Notes under the pieces: model-generated | Databases searched by the model: none | Told to the model about the DNA's origin: nothing | The model's input: only the letters and a program-made list of their open reading frames with translations | Translations under genes and position numbers: made by a program | Shown: positions 42,292 through 54,541 of the stretch, one piece after another | How positions within the stretch are numbered: position 1 is the first letter of the stretch | Layout of the letters: each line of letters begins with the position of its first letter | Source of the DNA: Neopestalotiopsis rosae | Lineage: Eukaryota; Ascomycota; Sordariomycetes; Amphisphaeriales; Sporocadaceae | Reading direction: 5' to 3' | Assembly: GCA_023078685.1 (NCBI GenBank) | Contig: JALGAS010000008.1 | Span: forward strand, 1,488,001-1,552,000 | Length of the DNA: 64,000 nt

Positions 42292-43558
42292 ATGGATATG
42301 GGAACACGCAAGCAAATCATTGACGCCATCGAGAGCTCTTTGGATGTATCAGTCCGGATTACTCAAGCTCTGGTCCGACAAGACTCCAGCAACCCACCGG
42401 GCGACGTGTGTGCTATCGCATCCACCGCAGTTGAACTAATCCGAGAATTCATTCCAGCAGCGAATATTACTACATACCAAACTGCGCCTCACGTACGAAA
42501 TGTTGTAGCTGTCATTAGAGGGACTGGCGACAGCCCAGGCCGGCGACTTTTGTCCAGCGGGCATTTAGACGCCTACCCATTCGTCGCAGAGCAATGGACC
42601 GTACCACCTCTTGGAGGTCAGCTGAATGAACAAGGCACCCGTTTGTACGGACGCGGATCATCAGACATGAAGGGCGGAATAGCCGCGTCAATCGTGGCCG
42701 CCAGTGTTCTTTCAAAGTTCTCCGACAAGTGGAGCGGAGAAATCGTCATTGCACTTGCTGGCGACGAAGAGACAATGGGGTCACTGGGCTCTGCACATCT
42801 TTTGGAACATGTACAGTCTGTTCGTCAAGCAGACGCCGTGATATGCGGCGATGCAGGTTCGCCGAGCGTCGTTCGCATTGGTGAAAAGGGTCTAGTCTGG
42901 CTCGAAGTCACTGCCGAAAGGAGTCGCTTGTCATGGCGCGCATGTGCACCGCGGAAAGAATGCCATTGAGAGGCTTATGGAGGCACTTGCAGCGCTCAAA
43001 GAGCTCGAAAGATTACCAGTTGCGGCACCAGACGAGATGGAGCAGGTCATGCTTGATGCCAAGCCCGTCTCTGAGCCCCTCGGTGGCGTGGGTGAATGGG
43101 AGACGTTGCGAAGAGTGACAGTCAATATTGGCAAGATAGCAGGCGGAGAATCTGCGAACCTTGTTCCAGACAGCGCCCAAGCCTCTATTGATATTCGCTT
43201 GCCCATTGGTGGCTCGGCTACCGTACTGCTGGAAGCGGTGCGCAGTGGCCTACAGCGGTTGGAGGGCATAAACTATCGGGTCGTACAAAAGTATGATGCG
43301 ACATGGACAAGCCCGTCCGAGAAGATTGTGCAAGACGTCTGCAGGGTTGTGAAGGAGATAGTGCCAACGACGACAACCATCAATAATCGCGTTGGGGCTT
43401 CAGACACGAGGTTATTTCGTGCAAAGGGCATACCGTCGGTGGTCGTGGGATTGACACCCAACAACATGGGCGGGCCCGACGAGTATATTGAGGTGGCTGA
43501 ACTGCATCAGTTATGCCATATCCATACGTTGGCGGCGTGGGAGTTTCTCACAACTTGA
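42292..43558 (+). pseudogene. M20 family peptidase/deacylase (ArgE/DapE-like) broken by a +1 frameshift
   Basis: Two overlapping frames together make one M20 metallopeptidase. The first holds LLSSGHLDAYPF (metal His and Asp), YGRGSSDMKGG, DEETMGS (catalytic Glu pair) and CGDAGSPS, then runs off after VTAE. The second begins with HGAHVHRGKNAIERL and ends near HIHTLAAWEFL (last metal His). The register shifts by one base at the A run 42917-42919 (CCGAAAGG): with two A's the frames would join as one unbroken family sequence. All metal and catalytic residues are otherwise present, so the lesion is recent, or it is a sequencing or assembly error. The start is taken at 42292 (MDMGTRKQII). ArgE/DapE-like enzymes hydrolyse N-acyl amino acids or similar amides. 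Confidence 0.82.
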
Positions 43559-44333
43559 TCCTCAGCTCAATCGATATTAATTGCACTCCAAAAGCTTCTC
43601 AGCATTATGCAAGCATATCCTGATGTGACGGCAGTCTCCACGTCCCTTGCTTGCAGCTTTTTTGTTTGCTCAGCTTCTTTGCTACTCGTCAGTTTCCAGG
43701 GACCTGAGCCAGGTTCAGGCTCAGGCTCTTTCGAGGACCGGTCCGGGGATGGGTGATGCTGCTGCTGCTTCAACTTGTGGTGGTCATTGACCACGTAACC
43801 ACTTTCGACGTATCATATCGAATGATTCTCCAAAGGTATGCCCAAGACATCTGCCTACAAAATGTCCCAAATAGTGACCGACATGAAGGAATGCGTTGTC
43901 TCCAGCCAAACAGTAGCACTGCGGCTGACGTGAGGGGCAGCAGTGCCCTGGAAGAGGGGTAGCAGCCAGCGCAACGGTGCCCATGTCTGTCATGTCGCTG
44001 CTCCGGGGCGTCAAATGACAACGGCTCATAGGCGGCCTGCATCTTGTTTTCCAACGGGTTGTCGCGACTTGATCCCCGTATTCACCGGGTAACCCGGGCG
44101 CATTTCGACCCTCCAAGACGTGCTCAGCCGCACTCAATATATTGTCCTCAATGCTTGGAGAACCCCTGGCTGTGTGTATGCACCGTCGCATGATCAACTG
44201 ATCGGCATTCTTACATATGCACGAGAAGACGAGTTTTTGTTCACGTCGCGAGTTTGGCGATCGATCGCATAGAGGGAGTAACATAACCATAACGTCGAAA
44301 AATATCAAATTATTTGCGCGCTCGCTAAACTGT
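43559..44333. other. Convergent intergenic
   Basis: 775 bp between the M20 and SAT4-type 3' ends. Small ORFs on both strands lack recognisable domains. No repeat is seen. Confidence 0.45.
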
Positions 44334-45539
44334 TCAAACCCTGGATTCATGCACACGAACCAACCCTTCGTTCGACCACCCTTTTTCAGCTTCGGTCCAG
44401 CTTTCCTGCTCGGCTGCCTCCGCTTCTTCGCGAGAGCGCTGTGGTGTAATGCGTCGATTCTTGTCATTGCTCTTCATGTCAAACAGGTGAAAGGGTCCCG
44501 TAGGATCATGGTTGCTACCATGGCTCTTATCGTTGCTGTGTCCATGCGATGAACCCCAGAATTTGGAGTAGCGCTTCAGTAGAGGTCGTAATGCAGCAGC
44601 TGATGCAGCAAAGATGGCGAGACCGAGTTCGTTAATGGCCCACAGTAATAGCTGATAATGCAAGTTCTTTTCCTCGATGCCTTTTGCTGTGCGCAATCTG
44701 GTGATGATGACCAGCTTGACGATTGTTGCCGAACTGGCACTGTAGATGATGAAGTGTTAATGACTGCATCTGCCTTTGAAGTCACACTGACTTTTTCAGA
44801 TGAACTCACAATATTCCGAGGCTCAATAGAAACATGGCTGTAATCTTCAGGCGCAAGCTCATCTGTACTTTCCATAGCATCCAGACCGGCAGAAGAGCGT
44901 AGAAATAGTCGATGAAGATGTTCGAAATGGTGCGAAACTGTCCAACGACTCCGCAAGTCTGTGATCCTGCATAGTTGCTGCTTCCGCCCGCAGCACAAAG
45001 CCATGATGTGAATAGCGTCATGACTACTGTCCATATTCCGCAGATGACCATGGAGATGTAGAGCGACCAGCGTAGAACCTTGGTATTGGCCAGACGGACG
45101 AGGACTAGGGCAACAGCAAGTTTGACGAGCCCAGAGGATATGTAGCAGCAAAGCTGAGTAGCAAAGTAGAACTAGTCATCTTGTAAGTAATTTGATAAAG
45201 CCAATCCATGATGGGCGTACTCACTTCTGTTGCTTTCTTCTTGTTGTAGTATGGTTGCTCATCTACGGCAGCAAAACCATATCCCATCGCCGTCCAGCAC
45301 GTAATACAGACGAGCACAAAGCCCAACTATCATCGACGAGACAAAATGGTCAGAAACTGTCAAAATCATGATTATAAGAATGGCAATCTTACATATGTCA
45401 GACATAACGCCGCATCGTCCCACCCGAATCCTCTAGAGACGATTCTGGTGCGAGTATAGAGGCGGGCAGCCACTGCGGCGCCATCGAGGACAAGGAAGGT
45501 GACGAGGGCGGCAATAACACTATCACGATAGAAAGCCAT
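44334..45539 (-). CDS. SAT4/rhodopsin-domain seven-helix integral membrane protein (Pth11-like, without CFEM)
   Basis: Predicted complement(join(44334..44739,44810..45171,45225..45326,45393..45539)), 338 residues, four exons, all canonical. It begins MAFYRDSVIAALVTFLVLDG, and the signature R-x-G-[FW]-x-WDD is present as SRGFGWDDAALCL. Transmembrane helices follow: LGFVLVCITCWTAMGYG, ISSGLVKLAVALVLVRL, MVICGIWTVVMTLFTSWL, FIDYFYALLPVWMLW, ITAMFLLSLGIF and an E-L-G-L-A-I-F-A-A-SAAALRP helix, ending in a polar tail. Fungi have many such proteins, some acting as surface receptors (Pth11); the ligand is unknown. There is no N-terminal CFEM domain. Confidence 0.88.
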
Positions 45540-48127
45540 GATCTGAAGTGGCCTAGGACATTTTATTTTGGTTTCAACGGTTCTGAAAAGAGGATGAGAA
45601 AGTGGGCCAAGTAAGACGCCTCGAGGCCCTTAACTCGACGGCAGATGGGGGAGATCATATAGGTGGGTGGAGCAGTATCAGGTCATACTTCGCATTCCGC
45701 GATCCAGTCACAGTATTCGCTCGCTCTCAGCAAATCAATGCTTTTGTAGAAAAATTGACATGGGTTCTTCTAAATGTCGCCAAAGGGCAGGCACAGGTAG
45801 CGCCAGGTTTGTATGCAATATTCTCCTTCCCCGAGTCCAAGATTGGGCAGGGATGCGAGGCAGCTGCCCTCGATTACCGGGATTTCTCTGCCCCCAGCTG
45901 TCCATTCCCCCACCCCCAGTCCTCTGTCCCCCAGACTGGGGGCACACATTTTATGAACAAGCACAATCAACATGAGCAACATTCGAGGTTCATATTATAA
46001 CCTACATCGCTTCAGGGTTGGATCGCCCCTCGAATACTCGGCTAGTCTGGAATCACACTCCTCCAAGGGATATTTTAAGTATCAAGCACGGGGTGCATAG
46101 ACAACCTAGGGTCGATCTCTAATCACATGTACAACCGTTGGTAATGCAAGGGGAGAAGAACTCAGTGGGGTCTAGAGAATATTGACAAAAGCTTATGGGC
46201 GTAAGAACATGACATTCTTCTGACAAAACATCCGAGGTAGATGCAACTCCCTTGCACCATTACACACAACCTCGGAGGCGTAACGCAGAAGTCGTGACCA
46301 CGACAGTTGCATGATCAGCCCGGATCAACACATTGAATATTGGGCGATTGGGTTGCATAGCTCGACATCGTCCTACAAGAAAAAGGTGTACGCGTAACAC
46401 AATTTTGGTTTTCAGCTCCGGGACGGGCCGCCCGGTCTTTTGTCGCCATTTAGTTGTGGGCGTCTCCAATATTTCTGTTTGCACACCACCAGCACCTTAG
46501 GCGAGCCTATAAAATCGTCCAACATATCTGCTAGTCGCCGCCCGTGAAGCCAAAATTCAGGGATTGAGAGCGGCCTCTGGCATTTATCTCCAGATGGAGC
46601 TGGACATTGTGCCCTGGATTGCCGCGCCTATTCTCTTGTGCTCGGCTTCGTACAGATTGCCATCGGCCGAGGAAGCAACATCCATTGTCCGCAAATGCGA
46701 CATACTACGATCGATGATACGTGACACCAGCGAGAACCACTAACGAAAACACGTCGCGACGTTGTCGTGTCGCCAGAGAGATATTCGGGAGACAAACGAT
46801 GCTTGCCTAATCAGGGATATCAGGGAACAAATACTTTACCTTGCGCTCGTAGATTTGATGGCATCACTTGCTGGTAAAGTACCCATGTGTATTGAAGGAT
46901 ACCACCAAGTGTGTGAGTATATAGCTACCCGCGTCTATAGAGTCGCGACTTCACACAACGCATAGTTCTTTGCTCTATAGTAAGAGAATGGCATGGATAA
47001 GTGGAGGCGACAGCTTCCAATGCCTAATGCGCCGTCGCTGGCATTCATTGGAATTTGCCGGGCACTTTGCATCCAAACGTTTCGCGCCATTCTCAAGATT
47101 GATCGGAAACAATATTCGAACAACGCATCGTATCTACTGCAGATAACCGCAATATCCTCTGGCGAGCTGCAGGAAAGTTTACTCGTGCCACAACATAGTC
47201 CAGGTGAAGAAGAAAATTACCGATGACTCTCTGGTTGATTTCTCCTTTTTAGTTTTGGTTTTCTTTATTCATACAAGAAAAGTCCTGAGTAATACACCCT
47301 TCCCACCAATCATAAATACTACCCACTCAATATTCAAGGGCTCGACGATCGCCACTCGCACCAGCCGCCCGGCATCCGGCCTGGTCAAGAGAATGAGTTG
47401 GAAGGCCTGAGGTTCCCGTGCCGATTTGCGTCTTTTCTACGACTAGGGCAACGTATCTATTTAGAGGGGGCTGTATAATGACTTCATAAAACACAGCTTC
47501 GCGATGATTGACCAAGGACTTACAACATGAAATATATACATATATAGAAAAAATATATATCTCAAGGGTTACGCCCATTACAACTGCTTATTCCTTGCGA
47601 AACTTGATTCCCGATAACTTCCTGCTTTATCGATTGACAGAATTGGGGTAGCCTCAAGATGTGAAGACGCTAGCTTCTCAAGCTTGATACTCGCCGGAGA
47701 GCATCACCAAAGGCGTTCCCGCGGCCATACGGCCTCTTTGGGTCAAATGAAAACCTTTCGGAACGACATCTCGGCCCGGCCACGCCTTTTTAGTGAGATA
47801 CAAGCCAGCAGCATATCGTGTCTGGTAGTCAGGTCGCCTGAGAAGAGGTTGCTTGCGATGGTGAAGATGCGCAACGAGTGAAAACGCCCCGTAGTCTAGG
47901 ATTTTCGAATTTGGAGTAGAGTTGCATTCGATCTACTGCTCAGGTGGTGACGAAGGCGAAATCATGCACGTCCGCGGCGCAGCATCTCTTATCTGATGAA
48001 CCCCGGTCAATGTTTACAAGCCATTTAGTCACTCGTTCGCTGACAGGAAAACCCGTGCTATTTCTTCAACAGGCTGTTTTTTTCTTCTTGGCCTTGCTAT
48101 CGATAGGAAAAGCGACCCACCGGTAAT
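45540..48127. other. Long divergent intergenic region, SAT4-type / substrate-binding-like genes
   Basis: 2.59 kb. The only clear structure is a C/G hairpin: CCCCCAGTC (45913-45921) pairs with GACTGGGGG (45934-45942), and inside it CCCCCAG-A-CTGGGGG (45928-45942) is a perfect odd palindrome. An AT-only stretch with TATATA runs lies at 47527-47562. ORFs of 60-130 codons have no domain. No tRNA-like or transposon-like structure was seen. Confidence 0.4.
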
Positions 48128-49308
48128 ATGAAAATCTGGATCATTCACATGGCCGTAGCAGCCGCATGCGGCGGCCATGCTCTTGACACAATCCAATATG
48201 GTGCATTGTAAGGCACTCTGAACATATGGCCCAGACACCCACTTATCGTGATGTAGTACGCAGACCGCCACCTACTCGGTCGCCAACCAATTGGGATATT
48301 TCGTGGCCAACGGTCTCAATGTGGTCTACAATCAGGTCCCGAACAGCACTGCAGCATTCCAGTCAATTCTCAGTGGGCAATACGACATCCTCACGGCAAC
48401 GATCGACAATGCCCTCAATTATCGCTTCAATCAAGCACAAAATGTGACGGTGCTTGGTCAGCTTGATCAGGGTCCGGATCTTGTTATAGCGTCAGTCCCG
48501 AACATTACCGACATCAGTCAATTGAAAGAGAAACCCATCATGGTGGATTCACCAGTCAGCGGCTATGCATATCTGCTTCAAAACTCACTCGCTGCCGATG
48601 GTTTGTTCCTGAACGCCAGTGACTACTATTTCATGGTACGTTCGACTCCACGAGAGGTGCTGAGATACTGGGTCTGACTTTTGTGCTCAGACTGTGGGTG
48701 CCACGACAGCCAGATACTCGGCGCTTGTCAATGGAGTGCTTCCCAACGGAACAGCCGTCTATGCAACGATCCTCACCTACCCATTCACAGCCGAAGGGCA
48801 AGCTTTACCTGAGGGGAGTGCTCCGAACATCCTGGCCCGAATCTCGGACACCGTAGCTCCCATCACTTCGAGCGCATTCACGGTCGGCCAGGCCAATATT
48901 GAGGACCCGGACGAGTCTTCATTGGTAGTACGCTTTTTGGCGGCCATGTACGGCGCAAATCAGTTTCTCCAAAACTCTGCCAACGCGGCCTGCTCAATTG
49001 GCGCGATTGCAGCGCAGCTCGGCGTCTCCCAAGACGTCGCCGCGACCGAGTACGCGTCCGTTGTCAACAATCTGACCGGAGAGGTATCGCCCGGCGGTAA
49101 TTTTACCGTAAGTCAGGAGGGCGTCCGCAATGACTTTACGATTAGGCAAGAATTCGGCGGATTCGCCAGTCTTCCTGCGGATTTTGATGTCGACGAGGCG
49201 CTGGCACCTGGGCCCGGAAAACTCATTGATTATACACTGAGGGATGCCGCTGTCGATCTTTTCCTCCAGAGTCCTTACTACTCAAACTGTACATCAGGAG
49301 GCATTTGA
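48128..49308 (+). CDS. Secreted NMT1/ABC substrate-binding-like protein
   Basis: Predicted join(48128..48207,48257..48635,48691..49308), 358 residues. A short first exon encodes a signal peptide (MKIWIIHMAVAAACGGHA). The mature part resembles the NMT1/SsuA/TauA-type periplasmic binding fold: QLGYFVANGLNVVYNQVP, FQSILSGQYDILTATIDN, VLGQLDQGPDLVIASVP, LKEKPIMVDSPVSGYAY, then a C-terminal helical domain with many N-x-S/T sites. In bacteria such proteins feed sulfonate, nitrate or thiamine-precursor ABC importers. Fungi have no matching periplasm, so here it may bind a ligand outside the cell; that is inference. It has two phase-compatible introns, so it is a settled eukaryotic gene even if its origin was bacterial. 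Confidence 0.82.
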
Positions 49309-49750
49309 GAAACGAGTTTTGATAGGACTGCGACGGCAACACATTTCTAGAACCGCTGTGCTCCCACAGCTCAACAGAACATTCGCTCCCCTGTCTCTTT
49401 CTAGTGTAGCAATTTGACGATTATTGTCAATCCCGGGAGACAATTTCGCAAATATATCAGCGGAATGCAAAATGCAACCTATCCAGCTGTGAATACCAAA
49501 AGATACGAACCCGGAAGCTGAGTCACAGCTGAGTAATCACAGTCACGGGACCAGTAGCTTGCAGGATTCTCATAGCATCCATAAATAGCGACAGGGAATG
49601 AAACATCATCTTTTGTGAGTCATTTACTTTAGCGTGTGCTATCAGCCGCAGTAGAGAGCACCACAACTATAGAAGCAAAACCCTTTGATACTTCCTCACC
49701 TGTACGGTAGCCAAGTGTTCCCTGTTCCTATCTTGAATAATTCGTTCGCA
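49309..49750. other. Intergenic: promoter of the SDR-type gene
   Basis: 442 bp between two same-strand genes. Nothing specific is recognised. The frame of the next gene is open upstream to 49685 but without an ATG before 49751. Confidence 0.45.
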
Positions 49751-50782
49751 ATGATGAGTTTGGAGCCTGATCCTAAAACAATGCCCGCATCACGCTGTAT
49801 CTTTCTCACTGGTGCAACCGGATTCGTCGGTGGCACTATCCTCTCTTGTCTCTTAAAGGCACATCCTAGTGTTCGCGTCAAAGCTTTGGTCCGTGAGGAA
49901 AGTGCTGCTAAAGAACTCCAATCGGTCTATCCAAACATCACCCCCATCATCGGCGAGCTTTCCTCGCTTCCTCTCCTCACATCTACGGCAGCAGAGGCCG
50001 ACTTCGTCATCCACGCCGGAGGTGACAATGTCCCCGCCGTTTGCGCCATGATTGATGGGTTGGCATCACGTACCATCACCACTGCATCGCCCACGCCACG
50101 GCTCATCAGCCTGACCGGCCCGCGTAGTCTCATCGACCTCTCGAAGCCCATTACTGGGAATCTCAATGCGAGCAGCCGTCCCTGGAGCGATATCGCGGAC
50201 GCGCATAAAATACTGAGCGTGCCCGAGGATCGGATGCACGCCGGTGCTGATCAAGCCATCATCGCTCACAGTATTGCCAAAGGGTTGGGCACAATGCTGG
50301 TCTCGCCTGGTCAGTTGTGGGGCCGTGGCAAGGGTCCTCTGAAGAAGGAGAGCAATGCGGCGTTTTATTATGCAGCAGTCAAAAACCGTGGACGGGCTTT
50401 TGCCATCGGCGAGGGGACCGCAACATGGTCGTGGACTTCCATTGGTGATTTGGGAAATGCGGTCGTGTTCCTGATGGAACAGGCACTAGAGAGTGGGAGC
50501 GAGAGACGCGGACAAGTAGGAGTAAATCGAGACGGCTACTACTTTGTGCGTACCGGAGACCTGAGTATGATGGAAAGGGCCAAAGCTGTCAGTGAGCGCT
50601 TAGGTCTTGGAGAAGTAGAAAGCATCTCTGTTGATTCCGCGAGAGAAATCCATCCATTTGGCCACATCATGTGGGGTTGTGGTGAAAGAACGAGATCTGA
50701 CAAGCTGCACGAGCTGGGTTGGAGGCCGAAAGAGACTGATTGGAAGGCTTTAATGGAAGAGGGAGGGGGAGAGAGGGCATAG
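49751..50782 (+). CDS. NAD(P)-binding extended/atypical SDR (epimerase-like) protein
   Basis: A single exon of 343 residues. The Rossmann start IFLTGATGFVGGTIL has the G-x-x-G-x-x-G pattern, followed by VRVKALVREES, which suggests NADP use (Arg after the second strand). The segment ADFVIHAGGDNVPAVCAMIDGL corresponds to the usual h-h-H-x-A strand. The Y-x3-K active site is not clearly present at the expected place (HAGADQAIIAHSIAKG), so it may be an NmrA-like or non-catalytic sensor rather than a reductase. The C-terminal part (FAIGEGTATWSWTSIGDLGNAVVFL) is typical of epimerase-like proteins. Two adjacent ATGs (49751, 49754) are possible starts. It is convergent with the GMC gene. Confidence 0.82.
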   Translation: MMSLEPDPKTMPASRCIFLTGATGFVGGTILSCLLKAHPSVRVKALVREESAAKELQSVYPNITPIIGELSSLPLLTSTAAEADFVIHAGGDNVPAVCAMIDGLASRTITTASPTPRLISLTGPRSLIDLSKPITGNLNASSRPWSDIADAHKILSVPEDRMHAGADQAIIAHSIAKGLGTMLVSPGQLWGRGKGPLKKESNAAFYYAAVKNRGRAFAIGEGTATWSWTSIGDLGNAVVFLMEQALESGSERRGQVGVNRDGYYFVRTGDLSMMERAKAVSERLGLGEVESISVDSAREIHPFGHIMWGCGERTRSDKLHELGWRPKETDWKALMEEGGGERA

Positions 50783-51082
50783 TGGTAGTAATGAGACGTG
50801 AAAAATAGTAAAATCTCTAAATTATTATCTGATCAGGGGCTAAATGTCATGGAGTGCAGGCGGGCAGTATAGGCTTGTGCCGTATAGCAGTATGTTCTCT
50901 GCAATCTGGCAGGTCTAAATCTTCAAAGTCGTCAATCGTTACCAACTCGGCTTCAAATCGAGCGCTTTTCAGTTTATCTGGAGCAGAGCGGACGGGATGC
51001 CAGGATGTCGAAGAGCTATGGTCGTATGTGATGGTCAGTGGAATTGATATTAAATATAATTGATGTTTCTCAAGTTTCTCGT
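50783..51082. other. Convergent intergenic (300 bp)
   Basis: 3' regions of the SDR and GMC genes. Nothing recognised. Confidence 0.5.
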
Positions 51083-53109
51083 CTACGCATTGATTATACC
51101 ATCAGCAATCTTCTCCGCCAGGGCGTAAATCGTGCTCGTAGGGTGGCCTGGTGGCAGAATCGGGAAGCTACTGGCATCCACTACCCTCAGTCCCTGAACA
51201 CCAAACACCTTGGCCTCGTTGTCAATGACGGCCAACTCATCTCCCTCCTTGCCCATCTTGCATGTACCTGCTGCGTGCCATACAGTCATCAAGGCATCTT
51301 GAATCACTGCGAGAATTTCCTCATCCGTGTCTGTATCTGTACCAGGCCAGTACTCTTCGCCGATAACGATCTCCTGCACAACCGCTGTGTTCCAGACTTC
51401 GCGCATACGGCGCCACCAGGAAACTGCCACCTCTTGGTCCGCTTTGGCGCTGAGCCAGTTGGGGTTGACCAGAGGGAGATCTGTAGTAGATGATGATTTT
51501 ATCGTCACATTGCCCCTAGAGACCGGAGCCACCATGGCGCCAAGAATGGTAGCATACTGCTTTCCATCCAGCGGCTGTTGAAGAGCAGGGAAGCGAAAGT
51601 TACCAATGTAGCCATTGCCAGAAATATGTTCAACCTCTGGCCAATCGTCGGGGAACTGGGCAAGAGCCTCTTGGGTCTCAGCGGACCATGTCTCGCGATA
51701 CTCGTCAGGAAGCTTCTCCCAACCAATGAACTCGACCACGTTTGAGGAAAGAGCGCCGGTGCCGTCTGCTACGTACTCGGCAAGACTCTCGGCCAGAACG
51801 ACGGGATCGTGGAGCACACGATCCAGGGTGTCAAAGTTGACTTGGTAGGCGGGACCAAACATAATGTGATCCCACATGTTTTGCCCGACACCTGGGGCAT
51901 CAACGATGACATCAATATCGAATTCCTCAAGGGTAGCCTTGGGGCCGATACCAGATACCATGAGCAACTGAGGAGACTGGAAGGAACCAGCTGATAAGAT
52001 GACCTCCTTCGTCGCATTGATGTTGTAAGTGACACCCAGACTAGTGACTTGGACTCCAGTGGCAGTGTTGTTTCCATCAAACAGGACCTTTCTAGCCAGA
52101 GTCTGTGTATAGACCTTGAGGCTATCGAGGCCTTCGTTCACGGCGGTGTAAATATACTCTGCCGAGCTACTTCGAGTCTGGTCGGATGCGCGAATTGTAG
52201 ATTGTGAGTAGTGGTATCCGAGCAAATCACCACTGCTGAAACCGATAGTCCTATTCATACCGATGGCCTGCATTCCCTTCTCCAACCAAGTTGCCCAGTC
52301 AGAAACCCAGTTTGTGTAGCCAATCTGGACCGGACCACCGGGCGTTGTGAAAGCATTGGGGTCGTATTGGGTGGATGCATTGGCGCGGCGCTTGTTTGTG
52401 TCTGGGGGCGTAAAGTTGACAGCCTTCTCAAAATAAGGAAGTAGAGAGTCAAATCTGTAATGTTGAGGTCAGCATATGATGTTTCGACAGAAGCGGGAGT
52501 TATTGCTTACTGGTAACTAGCGTCGCCGACTTCGTCAGCCCACATGTCGTAACTTCCTTTGCTACCACGATGGTGGATCATGAAGTTTAGAGCCGAGCTA
52601 CCTCCAAGGCACTTGCCACGAGCATAGTGAACTTCGCGATTGTTGGCGCCAACCTGAGGCTCCGTCAAAAACTCCCAGTCGACGGTCGGGATCGAGTCGA
52701 GGATGCTAGAGCCGATGCCGATAATATCACCACCAGGAGTGGATCCTAGCACGGGCTTGGCGATCTCATAGTATAGTCCGGCCTCGACGATAGCGACCGA
52801 GTATCCAGCTTCCGCAAGCCGATAGCCAATGGCGTTTCCTGCTGTGCCACCGCCTACGACGACATAGTCATACGTTGCTTCGACGCCCAGGGCGCCTTCA
52901 ACGGCCCCGAGAACGCCCTGGACGATGCCATCGCCATTCAGGACGGCTTGGACTGCGGAGAGGATGGGATTCGTGATGGAAACACCAATGCCACTGAGAA
53001 GATCACCGAGATCGCTCAGGAGTGGCACATCGAGGCCATTACTAACAGGAAGACTGCCAAGAAGTACGGCCGAAGAGGCCAGAGACAAGGAAGAGGCCTG
53101 CAAACGCAT
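51083..53109 (-). CDS. Secreted GMC oxidoreductase (FAD alcohol/sugar oxidase or dehydrogenase)
   Basis: Predicted complement(join(51083..52454,52511..53109)), 656 residues with one phase-2 intron. A signal peptide (SLSLASSAVLLGSLPVSNG) and a roughly 55-residue amphipathic lead precede the FAD-binding start YDYVVVGGGTAGNAIGYRLA. GMC signature 1 is ARGKCLGGSSALNFMIHHRG, signature 2 lies around SAGSFQSPQLLMVSGIGP. The catalytic pair lies in VWHAAGTCKMG and PPGHPTSTIYALAEKIAD (His and His). Several N-x-S/T sites support secretion. The family includes glucose, aryl-alcohol and choline oxidases; the substrate is not readable here. Such enzymes often produce H2O2 outside the cell. Confidence 0.92.
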
Positions 53110-54541
53110 CTTGTGAATTGAAAGAGTGACTCAAGATGAGTGATAGAGACCATTCAGTCTGATCTGACAGAACGAAGCAAAACAGCGCCGACCCATGGGC
53201 GAGCTCTTCTTAATCTAGAAGTCATCGTCTTGAAACGGCAACCTACTGCCGCGCCTTCCCCTTGCGAAATCTGGGGAAGCACGAGAAAAGTACGATATAC
53301 AAGGTATTTAGATTTGACAGGTCAACGGATACAAGGTCGGGCTACCGAAAGTCATGAAGTCCTATCCAGAAAAGAACAGCATACATCGCGAGCTGCAGGA
53401 AACAAACCAGATGTGGTGAAAGTTGTGACGATCGGGTCTGTCATTCCTTGTTGCATCGGCAGTGCCCAGGGAGAGAATTTGAGTGCTTACCTGATACCTG
53501 CAGGTCTTTGATGAGTTACAAGCAAGGTACTATTATTAATGACAGAACCGAGATTTCCAATGGGTTTCCAACGGTCCCGAGGCGAACCCAGACAATTACG
53601 AAGGAGTGAAGGGAGATTCTGCGAGTATAACATCACTAAACCCAAACGTTCAAGCGAATAACGAAATTCAATATTACTGTCATATAGAAATTTGTTCCAT
53701 CAAATGTGCGTATTTTTGACATGTTGACAGGTTTGGAGAACTTCCGGGCCTCGCCAAATTCGCAGTTTGCTGCGGGCAGTACGGGCATGATGTGATGCAA
53801 CCTGCATGTTGGTGGTGATACTCTTGGCAATAATTCATGGGGGCCCAGTATAACGAGCCAGTCAGGTTCACTAACACATGGGTTGACATCCTTTACGTTG
53901 ACCCACAACTGGGATTATATGCAATGCGCCCCAATCTTGCGCTTTTTCTTACCTGTGTTTTTTCTGAAAAGCTTTTTCTCTTTTACGTGAGAGTGTTGAA
54001 ATGGGTGAGCATTATTATGAGTCTTGTGTTCATTAACCGTCGTAGCCTCGATCTCAGCATACTTTGACCAAGTGAGATTAGACAAGCAGAACTCGATGAT
54101 ACGCGGCCAAGACGCATTTGCATGCGGCACAGTCAATTTTAATGGATAATATCAGTCAGATCATACAGGTTTGCTGGAATACCCTGCAGTCACGAACTGC
54201 GGCAGCAGACATGCGAGATGACGACTTGTCTGATCAATCCATCCTTTGACACGGCCCGAAGATTCTCTGGAGAAAATTCGAAAAAATACCAGTGATAACC
54301 CTCCGACGATACAGTACCATTTGCCTTACGGTCCCGACCAAGCAATGTATAACATCCCTGTTCACCCATGACACGGTACGAAATACATGATTGGCATGGA
54401 AATATAGATATCAGTGCACGTTCCTGCCAGTCCCATATCATACCTCAATCCATGACTTGAAGGAGTGTGCACTGTCAATTCTCGTATTATTAAGTATTTC
54501 ATATCTATGGTTGGTCATGACTGCGTAAATGATTTACCCGT
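53110..54541. other. Intergenic: GMC gene promoter
   Basis: 1.43 kb between two minus-strand genes. Several ORFs of 60-120 codons without domains. No repeat, RNA gene or transposon feature was seen. Confidence 0.45.
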
